A DNA stretch of 64,000 nucleotides from Mycolicibacterium aubagnense. GTDB lineage: Bacteria; Actinomycetota; Actinomycetes; Mycobacteriales; Mycobacteriaceae. Below are positions 1 to 10,210 of this stretch, piece by piece. Made by a program: the position numbers and the translations under genes. The notes under the pieces were generated by a model. The model saw only the letters and a list, made by a program, of their open reading frames with translations, ran no database searches and had not been told where the DNA came from. The stretch spans positions 1 to 64,000 of the forward strand of contig NZ_AP022578.1 in the NCBI RefSeq assembly GCF_010730955.1. Reading direction: 5' to 3'. The number at the start of each line of letters is the position of its first letter. The first letter of the stretch is position 1.

Positions 1-28
1 ATCCTGTGACAGCATCAATTTCTCCTGG

Positions 29-1143
29 ATGAGCGCCGAATTGATCGAGCTTCGTGACCTTGCCGCGAAGTTCTTCTCGACCGAATTGGCACCACATGCG
101 CAACGTTTCGCAGACCAGCACCAAGTTGACCGAGAATTGTGGCACAAAGCCGGCGAACTAGGCCTGCTCTGCATGTCCATACCCGAAGAATACGGCGGGG
201 GAGGCGGCACATTCGCGCACGAAGCCGTCGTACTCGAAAAGCAAGCCCGAGTCGGGGACAGCTCATGGGGCGCAGGGCTGCACAGCGGAATCGTCGCGCA
301 CTACATCCTCCAGTATGCGGCCGAAGAACTACGGAGGCAGTGGCTGCCCAAGATGGCCTCAGGCGAAATGATCGGTGCGATCGCCATGACGGAGCCAGGG
401 ACCGGTTCTGATCTGCAGTGTCAAGACCAAAGCAATTCTTGACGGTGACGAGTACGTGATCACCGGCGCAAAGACCTTCATCACCAACGGTCAGCAAGCC
501 GACCTGATCATCGTCGTCGCCAAGACAGATCCGTCAGGGCGCCGCCGGCATCTCGCTGATCGTCGCCGAAGCCGATCGACCCGGATTCCGGCGCGGCAAG
601 GTCCTCGACAAAATCGGCCAACGCGGACAAGACACCTCCGAGTTGTTCTTCGACGACGTAAGAGTTCCCCGCTCGCACCTCCTGGGCGAGACCGAGGGTC
701 ACGGTTTCAGTCAGCTGATGACGCAGCTACCTCAAGAGCGGCTCATCGTCGCGGTTGGGGCGGTCGCGGCGATGGAACTTGCCGTGGAGCAGACACTCAA
801 ATACACCCGTGAGCGGGAAGCGTTCGGACGGCCCGTCTTCGGCTTCCAGAACACGAAATTCATCTTGGCCGAAGCTGCAACCGAAACGCGCATTGCACGA
901 GTATTTTGGACTACTGCATCGACCTACACCTCGCGGGCCAACTCGACGTCCAGACCGTCGCCATGGCGAAATGGTGGACCACTGAGCGAGCGATGAAGGT
1001 GCTCGATGACTGTTTGCAGCTTCACGGCGGATACGGGTACATGACCGAGTACCCCATCTCGAGATTGGGTGGACCAGCGCGTGCAGAAAATCTACGCCGG
1101 CACAAATGAGGTGATGAAGGAAATCATCTCGCGTTCCCTATGA
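29..1143 (+). pseudogene. acyl-CoA dehydrogenase, multiply frameshifted
   Basis: The gene would encode a flavin-dependent acyl-CoA dehydrogenase of fatty-acid or branched-chain acyl-CoA oxidation. Segments in three frames join into one family member. The N-terminal helical domain carries IPEEYGG and AMTEPGTGSD (29-420). Next come ITGAKTFITNG (456-490) and FFDDVRVPRSHLLGE (643-690), then the C-terminal helices YTREREAFGRPVF, LQLHGGYGYMTEYP and VQKIYAGTNEVMKEI, ending at TGA 1141-1143. At least four frame changes are needed, near 415, 530-640, 905 and 1065. All diagnostic motifs survive, so the decay is recent or the sequence has local errors. The family call is firm; the substrate cannot be judged. 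Confidence 0.85.
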
Positions 1144-1282
1144 CCCTGAACGATTTGCCACCTGCACATTACTCACCTGGGAGGAGGATTGATGGCATCT
1201 ACAGCGGTGCCATATCGCCACGAAATGAGTGGACACTGCGGATCGGGTGCCCTTCGGGACTTGATACCAGATGCTCCTATCT

Positions 1283-1760
1283 TCAGGCAATGAGTTCGTT
1301 GGTTCTTCTGCTGGGTTGGCGGAGGGCGTGGTAGATCTCGCGGGCGATGTAACGCTTGATGGAGCGCATGATCTCATTCTTGGTTTTGCCTTCGGCCAGG
1401 CGGTGAACGAACTAGTCGCGGGTGGGCTGATGACGGCGCATGCGCACCACCAGGATGACGTGCGGGGCACGGTTGGCGTCGCGATGGCCTCCCCAGTTGA
1501 GCCGATGGCGGATCGTTTTGCCGCTGGGGGCTTCCAGTGGGCTGACCGCAGAGTTTGGCCAAAGCGGCGTCGCTGCCGATCCGAGCGGGGTTGTCGCCGA
1601 GGGCGGTCAGTAGCCTGGCAGCGGTGTCGGGCCCGACGCTTTAGCTCGGATGCGGCGATGGCGGTGATGGTGTCGACGCGGCGTTCGAGTCGGGCGGCTT
1701 CGGTGTCCAGCTGGTGGCAACGTGCCGCATCGACTTGATCCCAGTAAAGAGTCCCTCACG
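1283..1760 (-). pseudogene. IS110-family transposase C-terminal remnant
   Basis: On the minus strand, joining frames gives pieces typical of the C-terminal domain of IS110/IS116/IS900-type transposases. These are ARLERRVDTITAIAASEL, ARIGSDAALAKLCG, KTIRHRLNWGGHRDAN and KTKNEIMRSIKRYIAREIY, followed by a stop at 1283-1285. At least three frame changes occur and the N-terminal RuvC-like half is missing, so it cannot be active. No element ends were recognised. The family call rests on the order and spacing of these motifs. Confidence 0.7.
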
Positions 1761-1992
1761 GTCGGGTTGCGGGCGCTTGCAAGGTTCTGGACGGGGCATG
1801 GTGTCGCAGGGTGGGCTGCGCGCCGGACCCGGCAAGAGGTGACGAGGGACAAGCGTGCGCCTAGGGCGCAGTGGCGCGGCTTGCGTGACTTGGGCTTGGT
1901 GTAGAGAGCCGGCGTTGTTCGGGATATTGGCTTGTGGTTCGTGGCAGCGGACGGGAGCGCCAGCGGACGGTAGCCGCCACGGTGTCGTTGGG

Positions 1993-2385
1993 CTAAAGGC
2001 CCCGTGCTGTCACGAGGTCGATGAGGGATTTCGCGGCCTGCCCCAGGTCATCGAGGATGCGGTAGCCTTGTCGGCGGTGGCGTATGACGGGTAGATGACA
2101 CCACTGGAGGTATAGGCGCGCATGCCGACGGTGGTCAGGTAGCGCAGGTCGGTGGCGGCGTGTTCGGCGCTGGCCCATCCGTCGCGCAGGTAGTCGGGGT
2201 AGGCGGCCAGCAGGATCGACGCTTCCAGCTCACTTGCATGTATGTCGTCGTGCATGGTGCTCACCAGTGCCGCAGCGGTGCGGGCGTGGTCCCAGTCTTC
2301 TCGGCTGGGGTAGAGGCCTAGTGTGATGGCGGCGCCGGACCGGTTGGCTTGCTGAACGCTGTTGGTGAGTACGGCGTTGCCGCCG
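1993..2385 (-). pseudogene. creatininase-family amidohydrolase, C-terminal fragment
   Basis: Read on the minus strand from 2385, the sequence starts at HGGNAVLTNSVQQAN and continues through YPSREDWDHAR, MHDDIHASELEASILL, TVGMRAYTSSGVI and DLGQAAKSLIDLVTARGL to a stop at 1993-1995. The HGGN motif and the aspartate/histidine/glutamate motif (DIHASELE) are hallmarks of creatininase-fold metal amidohydrolases, a family that includes MftE of mycofactocin maturation. The N-terminal half is gone: the reading stops exactly where the IS3 element begins at 2386. One frame change is needed near 2060. The substrate of the intact enzyme is unknown. Confidence 0.7.
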
Positions 2386-2431
2386 TGAACCGTCCTGGGT
2401 CTGGTGGAGTCCGTGATCGCACCAGGAGGAT

Positions 2432-2763
2432 GTGGCTGTGGCTGCACAGAGGAAGTTCGACCCGGAGACCCGTGAGCGGGCGGTACGGATGTATCAGGAC
2501 CGGATTGCGCAGGTTGGTGGTTCCGCAGGGGCGCTCGTCGGCATGTCGGGGAGATTCTCGGGATCAATGAGGCCACGTTGCGCAACTGGGTCGAAGCTCG
2601 CTACGGGACGAGCACTTCCACACCCCGCGATGAGGGCCAGGACCCGGCTGCTGAGCTCACAGCATTACGCAGGGAGAACGCTGAATTACGCAGGGCCAAT
2701 GAGATTTTGAAGACCGCGACAGCGTTTTTCGCGGCGGCGGAGGTCGACCGCCGACTTCGGTGA
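2432..2763 (+). pseudogene. IS3 OrfA (helix-turn-helix protein), frameshifted
   Basis: OrfA of the IS3 element: an N-terminal helix-turn-helix (RKFDPETRERAVRMYQDRI, then GINEATLRNWVEARYG) and a C-terminal leucine-zipper-like helix (ELTALRRENAELRRANEILKTATAFFAAA). In IS3 elements OrfA binds the ends and is joined to OrfB by programmed frameshifting. A frame change near 2535 breaks the protein between the two halves. It overlaps the start of OrfB by four bases, as usual in the family. Confidence 0.75.
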
Positions 2764-3304
2764 TCGTCGAGCACGGCCTGCCGATCGCCCCGTCCACGTA
2801 CTACGCGGCCAAAGCCCGTGGCCCGGTCAGCGACGCCGCCTGGGCCGAGGCCCGCCGCCAACACCGTGCACCGGCTCTATGTGGCCAACCGCCGGCTCTA
2901 CGGGGTCCGCAAGCTGTGGCACGCGATGAAACATGCTGGTCACGAGATGGGCAGGACCAGGTGGCCCGGTTGATGCGGATCTGCGGCATCACGGGAACCG
3001 TGCGCGGCAAGCGGTCCACGATCACCACCGCCGCAGACCCGGTGCAGCGCGGCACCCTGATTTGATCGACCGAAAGTGGGTGCCCCGACCCGGCCCGATC
3101 AATGGTGGGTCGCTGATTTCACCTACGTGTGGACACTGCAGGGTTCGTTTACACGGCGTTCTGTGTTGATGTGTTCTCCCGCCGGATTCTGGGATGGCGG
3201 GTCATGTCGACAAAGGCCACACCGTTGGTGACCAGCGTCCTGGAACAGGCTGTGTTCACCCGCAAGAGAACAGATTTCCGTTTCACCACAACAGGTTTGG
3301 TCCA

Positions 3305-4762
3305 GAGCCTGTCAAGTTTTCTGTGTAAATCGCCTGTCTGATTGTTCGTCTGAGTAGTTGTTGTGGTGCTTACAGATAGCGTTCGATGCGCTCTGGGTAA
3401 ACCAGGGCGAGTTGTTCGAGTGCCTTCTTCCAGTTGGTGACCACCTGTCCTTCCACGAGGCGTCCGGGAGCTGTCCGGCCCTGCTTCTTGCCGCGCTCTT
3501 TGGCCCGCTGCGCGGCGCGTTTGTCTTCGATGTTGCAGATCGCCAGCCACAGCAATTTCACCACTGAGGCATCGTTGGGGAACTGGCCGCGGTTCTTGAT
3601 GATCTTGCGCAGTTGATAGTTCAGCGACTCGATCGAGTTGGTCGTGTAGATCACCCGGCGCAGCTCGGGCGGGAACGCCAGAAACGGATGAACTGTTCCC
3701 ACGCGCGTTCGAAAACCATAGTCACCGTGGGGTTTCTTCCCAGCTCCGATGCGGTGAACGCGTCCAACTCCACCTGTGCAGCCTCGGCATTGGGTGCGGT
3801 GTAGATCGGCTTGAGGGCGGCGGCCACCGCCCACGATCGGCGTAGGACACGAACCGCAGTGCGTTGCGGATCAGATGCACCACACAGGTCTGCACGCGTG
3901 CGACCAGGTCGCCGCGATGGCCTCGGGGAACCCCGTCAGCCCGTCGCAGCACACGATCAGCACGTCCTGACACCCCGGTTGGCCAGGTCCGCGCATACCG
4001 ACGCCCAGAACGAGGCGCCCTCGTTGGGCTGGACCCAAATCCCCAGAACATGCTTGACCCCGGCCATATCCACCGCCGACCGCGATATGGGCGGCCTTGC
4101 TGGTGTGCCCGCCGTCTTTGACCTTCACGATCAGTGCGTCAAGGTAGATCACCGGATACAACGGCTCCAGCGGCCGACGCTGCCACGACAGGACCTCGTC
4201 GGAGATCTCGTCGACGATCTTGGAGATCGTCTCATGCGACACCTCGGTCCCAATCGTGGACTGAAGGTGAAATTGTATGTCCCGCAATGTCATTCCACCG
4301 GCATACAGGAGATGATCATGTCATCGAGCCCGCCGATCCGGCGCTGGCCTTTAGGTACCAGGGTCGGGGTGAACGAGCCGTCACGGTCTCGCGGCACCTC
4401 CAGAGGCACCGGGCCGGCCTCGGTGAGCACCGTCTTGGGCGAGGAGCCGTTGCGGGCGTTGGGCAGCACCCGGCCGGCCGGGTCGCCCTTCTCGTAGCCC
4501 AGATGGTCGGTCAGCTCGGCGGCCAGCCCGCGTTCGAGGGCCAGCTTGATCAGCCCGGGCAGCAGCCCGCCTTCACCGGTCAGCGCGACTCACCAGTATC
4601 GACCTGCGCCAGCAGCTCATCGACCGCGCCCGATGCCCGAAGCGCCTCGGCCATCTCCACCGTGGACGCCGCCTCAACCAGCGCCGAATCCATGTTCTTG
4701 CCTGTCGTCACGTCCTGCGATCCTTCCGTTAACAGGACTTACACAGACCATTTGACACGCCC
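3305..4762 (-). mobile_element. IS256-family insertion sequence nested in the IS3 element
   Basis: The 1458-bp element is flanked by a perfect 8-bp direct repeat, TTGGTCCA, at 3297-3304 and 4763-4770. Its imperfect terminal inverted repeats start GAGCCTGTCAAGTTTTCTGT on the left and GGGCGTGTCAAATGGTCTGT on the right (read inward). Target duplications of 8-9 bp are characteristic of IS256. It carries one transposase gene on the minus strand. The perfect duplication shows direct insertion into OrfB of the IS3 element. Confidence 0.9.
3370..4711 (-). pseudogene. IS256-family transposase, frameshifted
   Basis: Mutator-type DDE transposase. From the N-terminus: MDSALVEAASTVEMAEALR, LIKLALERGLAAELTDHLGY, MTLRDIQFHLQSTIGTEVSH, EPLYPVIYLDALIVKVKDGG (first catalytic Asp), QDVLIVCCDGLTGFPEAI (second Asp), and near the C-terminus RRVIYTTNSIESLNYQLRKI (Glu in NSIESLN), ending ALVYPERIERYL. 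The likely start is GTG 4711 or ATG 4693. Frame changes near 4590, 4090-3990, 3890 and 3790-3690 prevent a full product, so this copy is probably immobile unless the breaks are sequence errors. Confidence 0.8.
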
Positions 4763-5122
4763 TTGGTCCATCACTCCGATGCCGGCAGCCAGTACACCTC
4801 ACTGGCGTTCACTGACGCACTACGCGACTCTGGCATCGCCGGGTCCATCGGTTCGATCGGTGATGCCCTCGACAACGCGTTGATGGAATCAGCGATCGGA
4901 CTCTACAAAACCGAACTGATCGACCGCGACCAATCCTGGACCGGCCGGGCCGAAGTCGAACGCGAAACAGCCACCTGGGTGCATTGGTACAACACCACCC
5001 GCTTGCACTCTTCGCTCGGCTATCTCTCGCCGACTGCCTACGAAAACGGCTACCGTGACACCGTCACCGCCGTACCGGAGGTGGCCTAACTAAGGTCTCC
5101 ATCCAGACCAGGACGCTTCACT

Positions 5123-5363
5123 CAAACAGCCATGGTCCTGGGCCAGGGCGCCCGTGATGCCGGGGCGGTGCGCGAGGAAATAGATGACCGCACCCCCGGC
5201 GTGGGCTACGTGATGATCGACGGCGCCGCACAACCTACGCGGGTGCGGGCGTTCCACGTCACTGATCCTGACATCGCCGCACTGGTCCGCTCGTTTCGTG
5301 CACCCGGGCCGCGGACGCACCGCGACGGGCAACGACAGCACCGGCACCGAGGACCAGGGGTAA
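5123..5363 (+). pseudogene. FtsK/TraSA-like translocase, C-terminal fragment
   Basis: Right after the IS3 end the frame reads GQGARDAGAVREEIDDRTPGVGYVMIDG and VRAFHVTDPDIAALVRSF. This matches the extreme C-terminus of the FtsK-like DNA translocases that actinobacterial integrative conjugative elements (pSAM2 type) use to transfer double-stranded DNA. A frame change near 5300 gives a plausible end TGTEDQG with TAA at 5361-5363, three bases before the ATG of the initiator gene. The ATPase motor was lost when the IS3 boundary formed. Confidence 0.6.
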
Positions 5364-5366
5364 ACG

Positions 5367-6786
5367 ATGGCCACCGCCGCGGCGTCATCGACTGGACAGG
5401 ATCGGTAACCGGCGATCACGCTGCCGGGTATCCCCACAACGCCCGGCACCGTCCTGGACGTCGATACGGTGATCAGCCAGATGGTGCGGCGCGCCTCCAC
5501 AGTAGGGTTCGATCAGTGGTGGCGGCGCGCCGAATCAGTCGGGTTCTGCGCCCACCCCATCCAACTGGCCGGTGTCGACCGCTTCGGGCGTGCGCAGGTG
5601 GCGTGGACCCGCTGCAACAATCGCCGTGCCCACATCTGCCCATCGTGTTCGGATCTCTATGCCCGGGACACCTGGCAGCTGGTGCATGCCGGCGCCGCCG
5701 GTGGCCACCACAACGTCCCGCCAGCGTCAGTGTCCGCCCGCAGGTGTTTCTGACGTTGACTGCGCCTGGCTTCGGCGCCGTGCATGGCGCCACACCGGCC
5801 AGCCCGAACGGTGCATCCATGGGAAACTGTTGTCGTGCAACCACATTCACGACCACACTGATCCACTTGTCGGCCAGCCCTTGTGCGGACCCTGCTACGA
5901 CTACCTGTCCCACGTGCTGTTTTTCAGCTGGCACCTGCCCGAACCGTGGCGGCGCTTTACGATCGCCCTGCGCCGCGCCGTTCGGCAGGAACTGAAGGTC
6001 CTAGGTTGTGATCTGGATTCGGTGCGCGTCAGTTTCGTCAAAGTCGTCGAAAAGCAAGCTCGCGCCGTCCCGCACATCCACGCTCTCATTCGCCTCGACC
6101 CCGCCAACGACGAGACCACGGCATCGCGATCACCGTCCCGAACCCGCACCGGGCAGTTGCTGGTCACACCATTCACACTCCCGGCGATGAGGACACTGCT
6201 GCCGCGGTTGCCGTGCGGTTCGGCACTCAGATCGACACTCAATCGCTGACTGCCGAATCATCGGTCATCCACGATGCTTCAAATGCCGGCCTGGCCAGCG
6301 GGTTTTCTGCGCGCCGCGTGGCCTGCTACCTCGCCAAATACGTCACCAAGAGCCTGCAGGACTTCGGGATAGCCGCCCGCCGCCTGTCCACCGAAGCCAT
6401 TGCCGCCCTTGATGTTACCGAGCACACCCGGTCTATTCTGTTCGCGATTGCTGCTCTTGATCACCACGCCGTCACCGATGCCGCGCGCGAGTCGCCATGG
6501 ACCGGGATAGGCCGGTGGCTACACACCTGGCTACCGCGGCCACATCACCACCAAATCTCGCCACTACTCGACCACCATGACAGCACTACGTGTCCACCGC
6601 GCTGAATGGACCGCAACCAAGACGCCAAAACCGCAGCAGCGCAACATGATCAGATGGATACCGCGGACCAGATTGGATGGGAAATCGATCGCGCTGGTCA
6701 TGCTACGACAGGCGACCGAGTCCGGCTGTTTCGGCCAGCCTGCGACATATCAAGACCAGGCGCACCGGATTGGTGGAGGTCCGTGA
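5367..6786 (+). pseudogene. RepSA-like replication initiator, frameshifted
   Basis: The pieces match replication initiators of pSAM2-like actinobacterial elements. There are Cys pairs in RRAHICPSCSDLYARDTWQL and QPLCGPCYDYLSHVLF, then HLPEPWRRFTIALRRAVRQEL, VRVSFVKVVEKQARAVPHIH followed by ALIRLD, ARRVACYLAKYVTKSLQDFG, and a tail with RVHRAEWTATKTP. The HxH-type HIHALIR motif and the ACYLAKYVTK helix are typical of rolling-circle-type initiators. Frame changes occur near 5405, 5740, 6190 and 6545. The gene follows the FtsK-like tail and precedes a small protein and the recombinase, the usual gene order of such elements. Confidence 0.75.
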
Positions 6787-6815
6787 CCAGCAATCGGATC
6801 GACCAAGGCGCCGTG

Positions 6816-7013
6816 ATGATTGACAACTCCAACACCGCGCACCCGCACTCCGAAGGCGGCGACCAAGTCAGTGCTCGGATTTTGTCAGAGGGAGGTGCTG
6901 AAATCGTGGTGCCCGAAGACTATGTCCTCCCGTGCGAAGCTAACCGCGCCCTGATCCGCGTAATACTGGCTATACGGGACCGGACGCTCGGAGGAGACAG
7001 GGGAGTCGCGTGA
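6816..7013 (+). CDS. small hypothetical protein of the integrative element
   Basis: A 65-residue protein beginning MIDNSNTAHPHSEGGDQ and ending ALIRVILAIRDRTLGGDRGVA. It sits between the replication initiator and the recombinase, and its stop overlaps the recombinase GTG by four bases, so the two were probably co-translated. I see no helix-turn-helix strong enough to call it an excisionase, although small excisionases often occupy this place. GTG 6813 is an alternative start. Function is unknown. Confidence 0.45.
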   Translation: MIDNSNTAHPHSEGGDQVSARILSEGGAEIVVPEDYVLPCEANRALIRVILAIRDRTLGGDRGVA

Positions 7014-8640
7014 GCATGAGGTTCGCCTTTTATGGCCGAGTAAGCACCGAGGACGCTCAAGATCGAGGCGAGCCGTAGTTGGCAGAAGCGACGGGCAGTC
7101 GATCTGATCGCTCCGCACGGGGGCGCAATCGTCACTGATTACTTCGATATCGGACAGAGTCGTTCTCTCCCGTGGAAGCGCAGGCCCGAGGCCTCGCGAC
7201 TCCTCGCTGATGTCACGACCAGAGACCGCGGCTTCGATGCTGTAGTGATCGGGGAACCGGCCCGTGCCTTCTATGGGCCGCAGTTCGCCCTCACCTTCCC
7301 GGCTCACGCACTACGGCGTCGGCCTATGGGTGCCGGCGGTTGGCGGCGCGGTTGCCCCCGGCTCCGAAGCGCACGACTTGGTGATGACGCTTTTCGGCGG
7401 GATGAGCAAGGGCGAGCGTGCGCGAATCCAGATGCGCGTCCGTACGGCGATGTCCGCTCGCGCAGGACACGTCCCGATATCTCGGTGGTCGACCACCGTA
7501 CGGCTACCGGCTCGTCGACGCCAGCCCGCACCCGAACCCTGCAAAAGCGAATCTTGGCCAGCGGCTTCACCGCCTCGAACGCGACCCGGTGACCGCTCCG
7601 ATCGTCGAGCGGATCTACCGAATGTACGCCGATGGGGCTGGCCTGCGGTACATCGCGCAGCAGCTCACCGATGATGGCGTACCGTCGCCGAGCCAGTATG
7701 ACCCGGCCCGGAATAGTCATCGCGATCCGCGTGGATGGTCCCATTCAGCGATCCGCGCGATTCTCGACAACCCTGCCTATCGGGTGTCCGCGTATGGGGC
7801 AAGCAGGAGAAATACGAGGTGCTGGTCGACCCCGATGACGTCGCCGCTGGGTATGCCACGCGAATGCGATGGCGGAACCATGGGGACTGGATCACCCCCG
7901 ACCGGCGGACGCACGCGGCCTTGGTTTCCGATGAACTGGCAGAAGCTGTTCGTCTTCGGATACAGAGCCGGCGGGGTCCAGGTCTTGTATGCAGCAGAGA
8001 ATCGACCGTGCCGTACGCGCTGCGTGGGCTGCTCTACTGCGCCGCGTGCGGCCGGCGTATGCAGGGCGCAGCGCGTCCAGGAAAGCAAACAACGCGCATT
8101 CTCTATCGCTGCGAGTTTGGTAAGTCGCGTTCGGTACCTGTCGATCTGAGCGATCACCCGCGCAGTGTCTACCTCCGTAAGGACGTGTTGACGCCTCGGC
8201 TCGATAACTGGATCGCCAGTCTTGCAAATCCTGACGACCTGGCGCGGGGGCAGGACATTGACCCAACTGCAGGGACCGGCTACGCCGCTCTGCAGCGCTA
8301 ACTAGGTGAAGTGAATCACAAGATCGCTGCCTTGGTCAGCGCGGTGGAATCTGGTGTGGCCGTTGAGGATTTGACGGCTGCGTTACGGCGTCGCACCGCT
8401 GAACGTGACGAGCTAAGGGCCAGCCTTGAGCGAACTGAGCTGCCAAACGTCCTGTCGGCAACACAGATCAGCGAGATAGTCGAAGCGCTAGGTGGTTTAT
8501 CTGCCGTACTTGGTGAGGCGACCGGGGCCGAACGCGCCGAGGTGTACGCGAGCTTGGGCCTGCGTCTTGATTACGACCCGCATCTTCAGCGAGTCACGGC
8601 GACTGCCGACTTAAGTCGTGTCGCCCGACGTGTCCGAGGG
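7010..8640 (+). pseudogene. large serine recombinase (integrase), frameshifted
   Basis: The N-terminal catalytic domain starts MRFAFYGRVSTEDAQD, with the nucleophile Ser in GRVSTED. It is followed by FDIGQSRSLPWKRRPEASRL, FDAVVIGEPARAFYGPQFAL, MTLFGGMSKGERARIQMRVR and the recombinase domain (GGRPPYGYRLVD, YIAQQLTDDGVPSPSQYD). A Cys-rich zinc-ribbon region includes LRGLLYCAACGRRMQGA, and a C-terminal coiled segment (8311-8590) ends near LGLRLDYDPHLQRVTATADL. Frame changes occur near 7080, 7300, 7480, 7790 and 8300. Such enzymes integrate and excise actinobacterial elements and phages; this one cannot be functional as read. Confidence 0.8.
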
Positions 8641-8975
8641 CGTTGTTGTCGGGGATGTCGGTCCAGCGTTGGTCGTTGGCTCTCCACATGCGGTCGCATT
8701 GGTCGCATTGATGGCGGAAGTGCGCGAGGTACGCCAGCGCAACGTAGAAGAGCCGATCACTGAATGCGGGGATGCGGCCGGCGATGACGGAGTTTGGTTG
8801 TTGTTGTAGGGATGGGGCCAGGTGATGATCGAGACGGTCAGAAACACCACTTCGGTGTTGCGCGCGTTCGGGTTTTCGCCGGGCACCATCAGCGGCGGAT
8901 GCGCGTAGTCGACAGCGGCGATCCCATCGGCGTGGTCAGGTGCGCCCGCAGGGCATCGGTTGCCGGCGTGTGCAT
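8611..8975 (-). pseudogene. unrecognised accessory protein with a CxxC pair, frameshifted
   Basis: The minus-strand ATG at 8975 follows a strong ribosome site (AAGGAGAG) and starts MHTPATDALRAHL. Two frame changes join this to NPNARNTEVVFLTVSIITWP, then FSDRLFYVALAYLAHFRHQC and DQCDRMWRANDQRWTDIP. A CDQCDR pair could bind a metal. I do not recognise the family. It lies with other minus-strand accessory genes next to the conjugation operon. Confidence 0.4.
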
Positions 8976-9028
8976 GTGCTGACTCTCCTTGCGGTACTGC
9001 AGGGTTTGCCGTGGCGTCCCGGGTATGG

Positions 9029-9338
9029 TCACGATCCCTTGTCCTGCTTGCGTGTTCGGCATTTGTGGCCGGTTGACGGCATCGGTTCAAAGCAGGTCTG
9101 GCGTCGCGGCGAGCAGGACAAGTGGCGGATGCCTTGTCCGCAGGTCACCGGCTGTCCGCATTCGGTGCACGCCGGCCATCGGGTCGCCGGTGGCGCGAAA
9201 GATGTTGGACGTCCTAGTGGTAGCGGCAGGGGACCGTCGGCGGGCACGATGCGTTCGGCGGTCCGCTGGCTGCCGGAGTGTTCCGGGTGTCGCCCGGCTC
9301 TCCGTAGGGGCTTGATGCGTGGTGACAGGTGCAGTCAT
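9029..9338 (-). pseudogene. small zinc-ribbon protein, one frameshift
   Basis: ATG 9338 begins MTAPVTTHQAPTESRATPG. After a frame change near 9250 the reading is RIVPADGPLPLPLGRPTSF and then ACTECGQPVTCGQGIRHLSC, a compact Cys-rich ribbon, ending RTRKQDKGS. Four cysteines in CTECG and GIRHLSC-type spacing suggest one zinc site. Function is unknown. The gene belongs to the minus-strand set that starts at the XRE-type regulator near 10.6 kb. Confidence 0.45.
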
Positions 9339-9379
9339 GGTGTGGTGCACAGCCTTTCGCAGCCCCAACGGGAGCGTCG

Positions 9380-10210
9380 TTAGCGTTCGGTCAGCGTGGT
9401 GGTGCCGGTGAACGGGTCGGTGTAGGTGGTGTCGTGCAGGTGGCTCGGGATGGTCAAGACCGCAGACAGCAGTGCGAAGAATGTCCAGACGGCCAACAGG
9501 GACGCGGCGCCGGTGCCGACGATCATGGGCCACCAGCGGATGGTGGGCGGCGTGCGGAATCGGTTGGTGGTCGAGGGGGATACGCGGCGGCGCGGCGGCG
9601 GGGCTGGACTGGGGTCCAAGATGGTGACCATCGGTGCATGGGTGTCGGCGCCGAGGAACAGGGTGTCGTCGACGTCGCCGGCTTCGGGGGTGAGGGGCCA
9701 CCAGTCGGACGAGCCATCAACGGCGAGCCAACCTTCGAGAAGGCCGTAGGCCGGCGGCCAGAAAGATCGCGGGCAGTTGTGCGACCAGCCAGGGGATCAG
9801 GATCGTGGCGGTGAGTGCGACCGAGGTGGGGTCGTAGAACGGCAGCGGAAGCGCGCAGGGGATGGAGGCCCAGATCAGGGCGGGGATGGGGTAGGCGCGT
9901 AGGCGTTCGGGAATGAGCCGGGTGAGTTGGTGGTAGAGGACTTTTCGAGTGCCCAGCCGATCGGGGCGATGGCGGCGCAGACCAAGACCAGAACGATTTC
10001 TACGGCGCCCACGCCGCTGCCGTCGAGGCGGTAGATCAGCGGTGGGGTGATTTTGTCGTCGTGGGGATCGGGCCGTGCGCCGACTTCGCCGCGGACGCGG
10101 GCGCGGATTCGCTTACCGAGGAGCTCGGCGCGGCGGGTTTGAAACATGAAAACGCCGGTGTGCGCGGCGATCCAGGCGCGGCGCTGGTCGTCGAAAACCT
10201 CAGCGGGCAT
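9380..10210 (-). pseudogene. multi-pass membrane protein of the conjugative region, frameshifted
   Basis: ATG 10210 overlaps the end of the upstream regulator (ATGCCCGCTGA) and starts MPAEVFDDQRRAWIAAHTG. After a charged segment (RAELLGKRIRARVRGEVG) come hydrophobic stretches: VEIVLVLVCAAIAPIGWAL, then in a shifted frame YPIPALIWASIPCALPLPF and LTATILIPWLVAQLPAIFLA, and in a third frame WPMIVGTGAASLLAVWTFFA plus LLSAVL, ending DPFTGTTTLTER. Frame changes lie near 9935 and 9740. Four membrane segments and proline-rich linkers are visible. It may take part in conjugation, but nothing fixes its role. Confidence 0.5.

Larger units (their letters stand above)
2760..5089 (+). pseudogene. IS3 OrfB (DDE transposase), interrupted and frameshifted
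   Basis: This is the integrase-like DDE transposase. The first part (2760-3304) reads PSTYYAAKARG, RLYGVRKLWHAMKHAGHEMGR, DQVARLMRICGITGTVRGK, WWVADFTYVWTLQGFVYTAF and DVFSRRILGW. The second part resumes at 4763 with VHHSDAGSQYTSLAF, GDALDNALMESAIGLYKTELI and HSSLGYLSPTAYENGY. The DDE residues lie in ADFTYV, HHSDAGSQY and ALMESAIG. Removing the IS256 insert and one copy of its 8-bp duplication restores TGLVHHSDAGSQ in frame. Further frame changes near 2850-3110 show that the gene was damaged in other ways as well. Confidence 0.8.
2386..5120 (+). mobile_element. IS3-family element, split by an IS256-family element
   Basis: The ends are imperfect inverted repeats. The left end starts TGAACCGTCCTGGGTCTGG at 2386. 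The right end, read in reverse complement from 5120, starts TGAAGCGTCCTGGTCTGG. The element carries overlapping OrfA and OrfB reading frames. Without the 1458-bp insert and its 8-bp duplication it would be about 1.27 kb, normal for IS3. The 3-bp flanks (CCG left, CTC right) do not match, and the flanking genes belong to unrelated loci. The copy therefore seems to have been used for a rearrangement after insertion. Confidence 0.8.
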
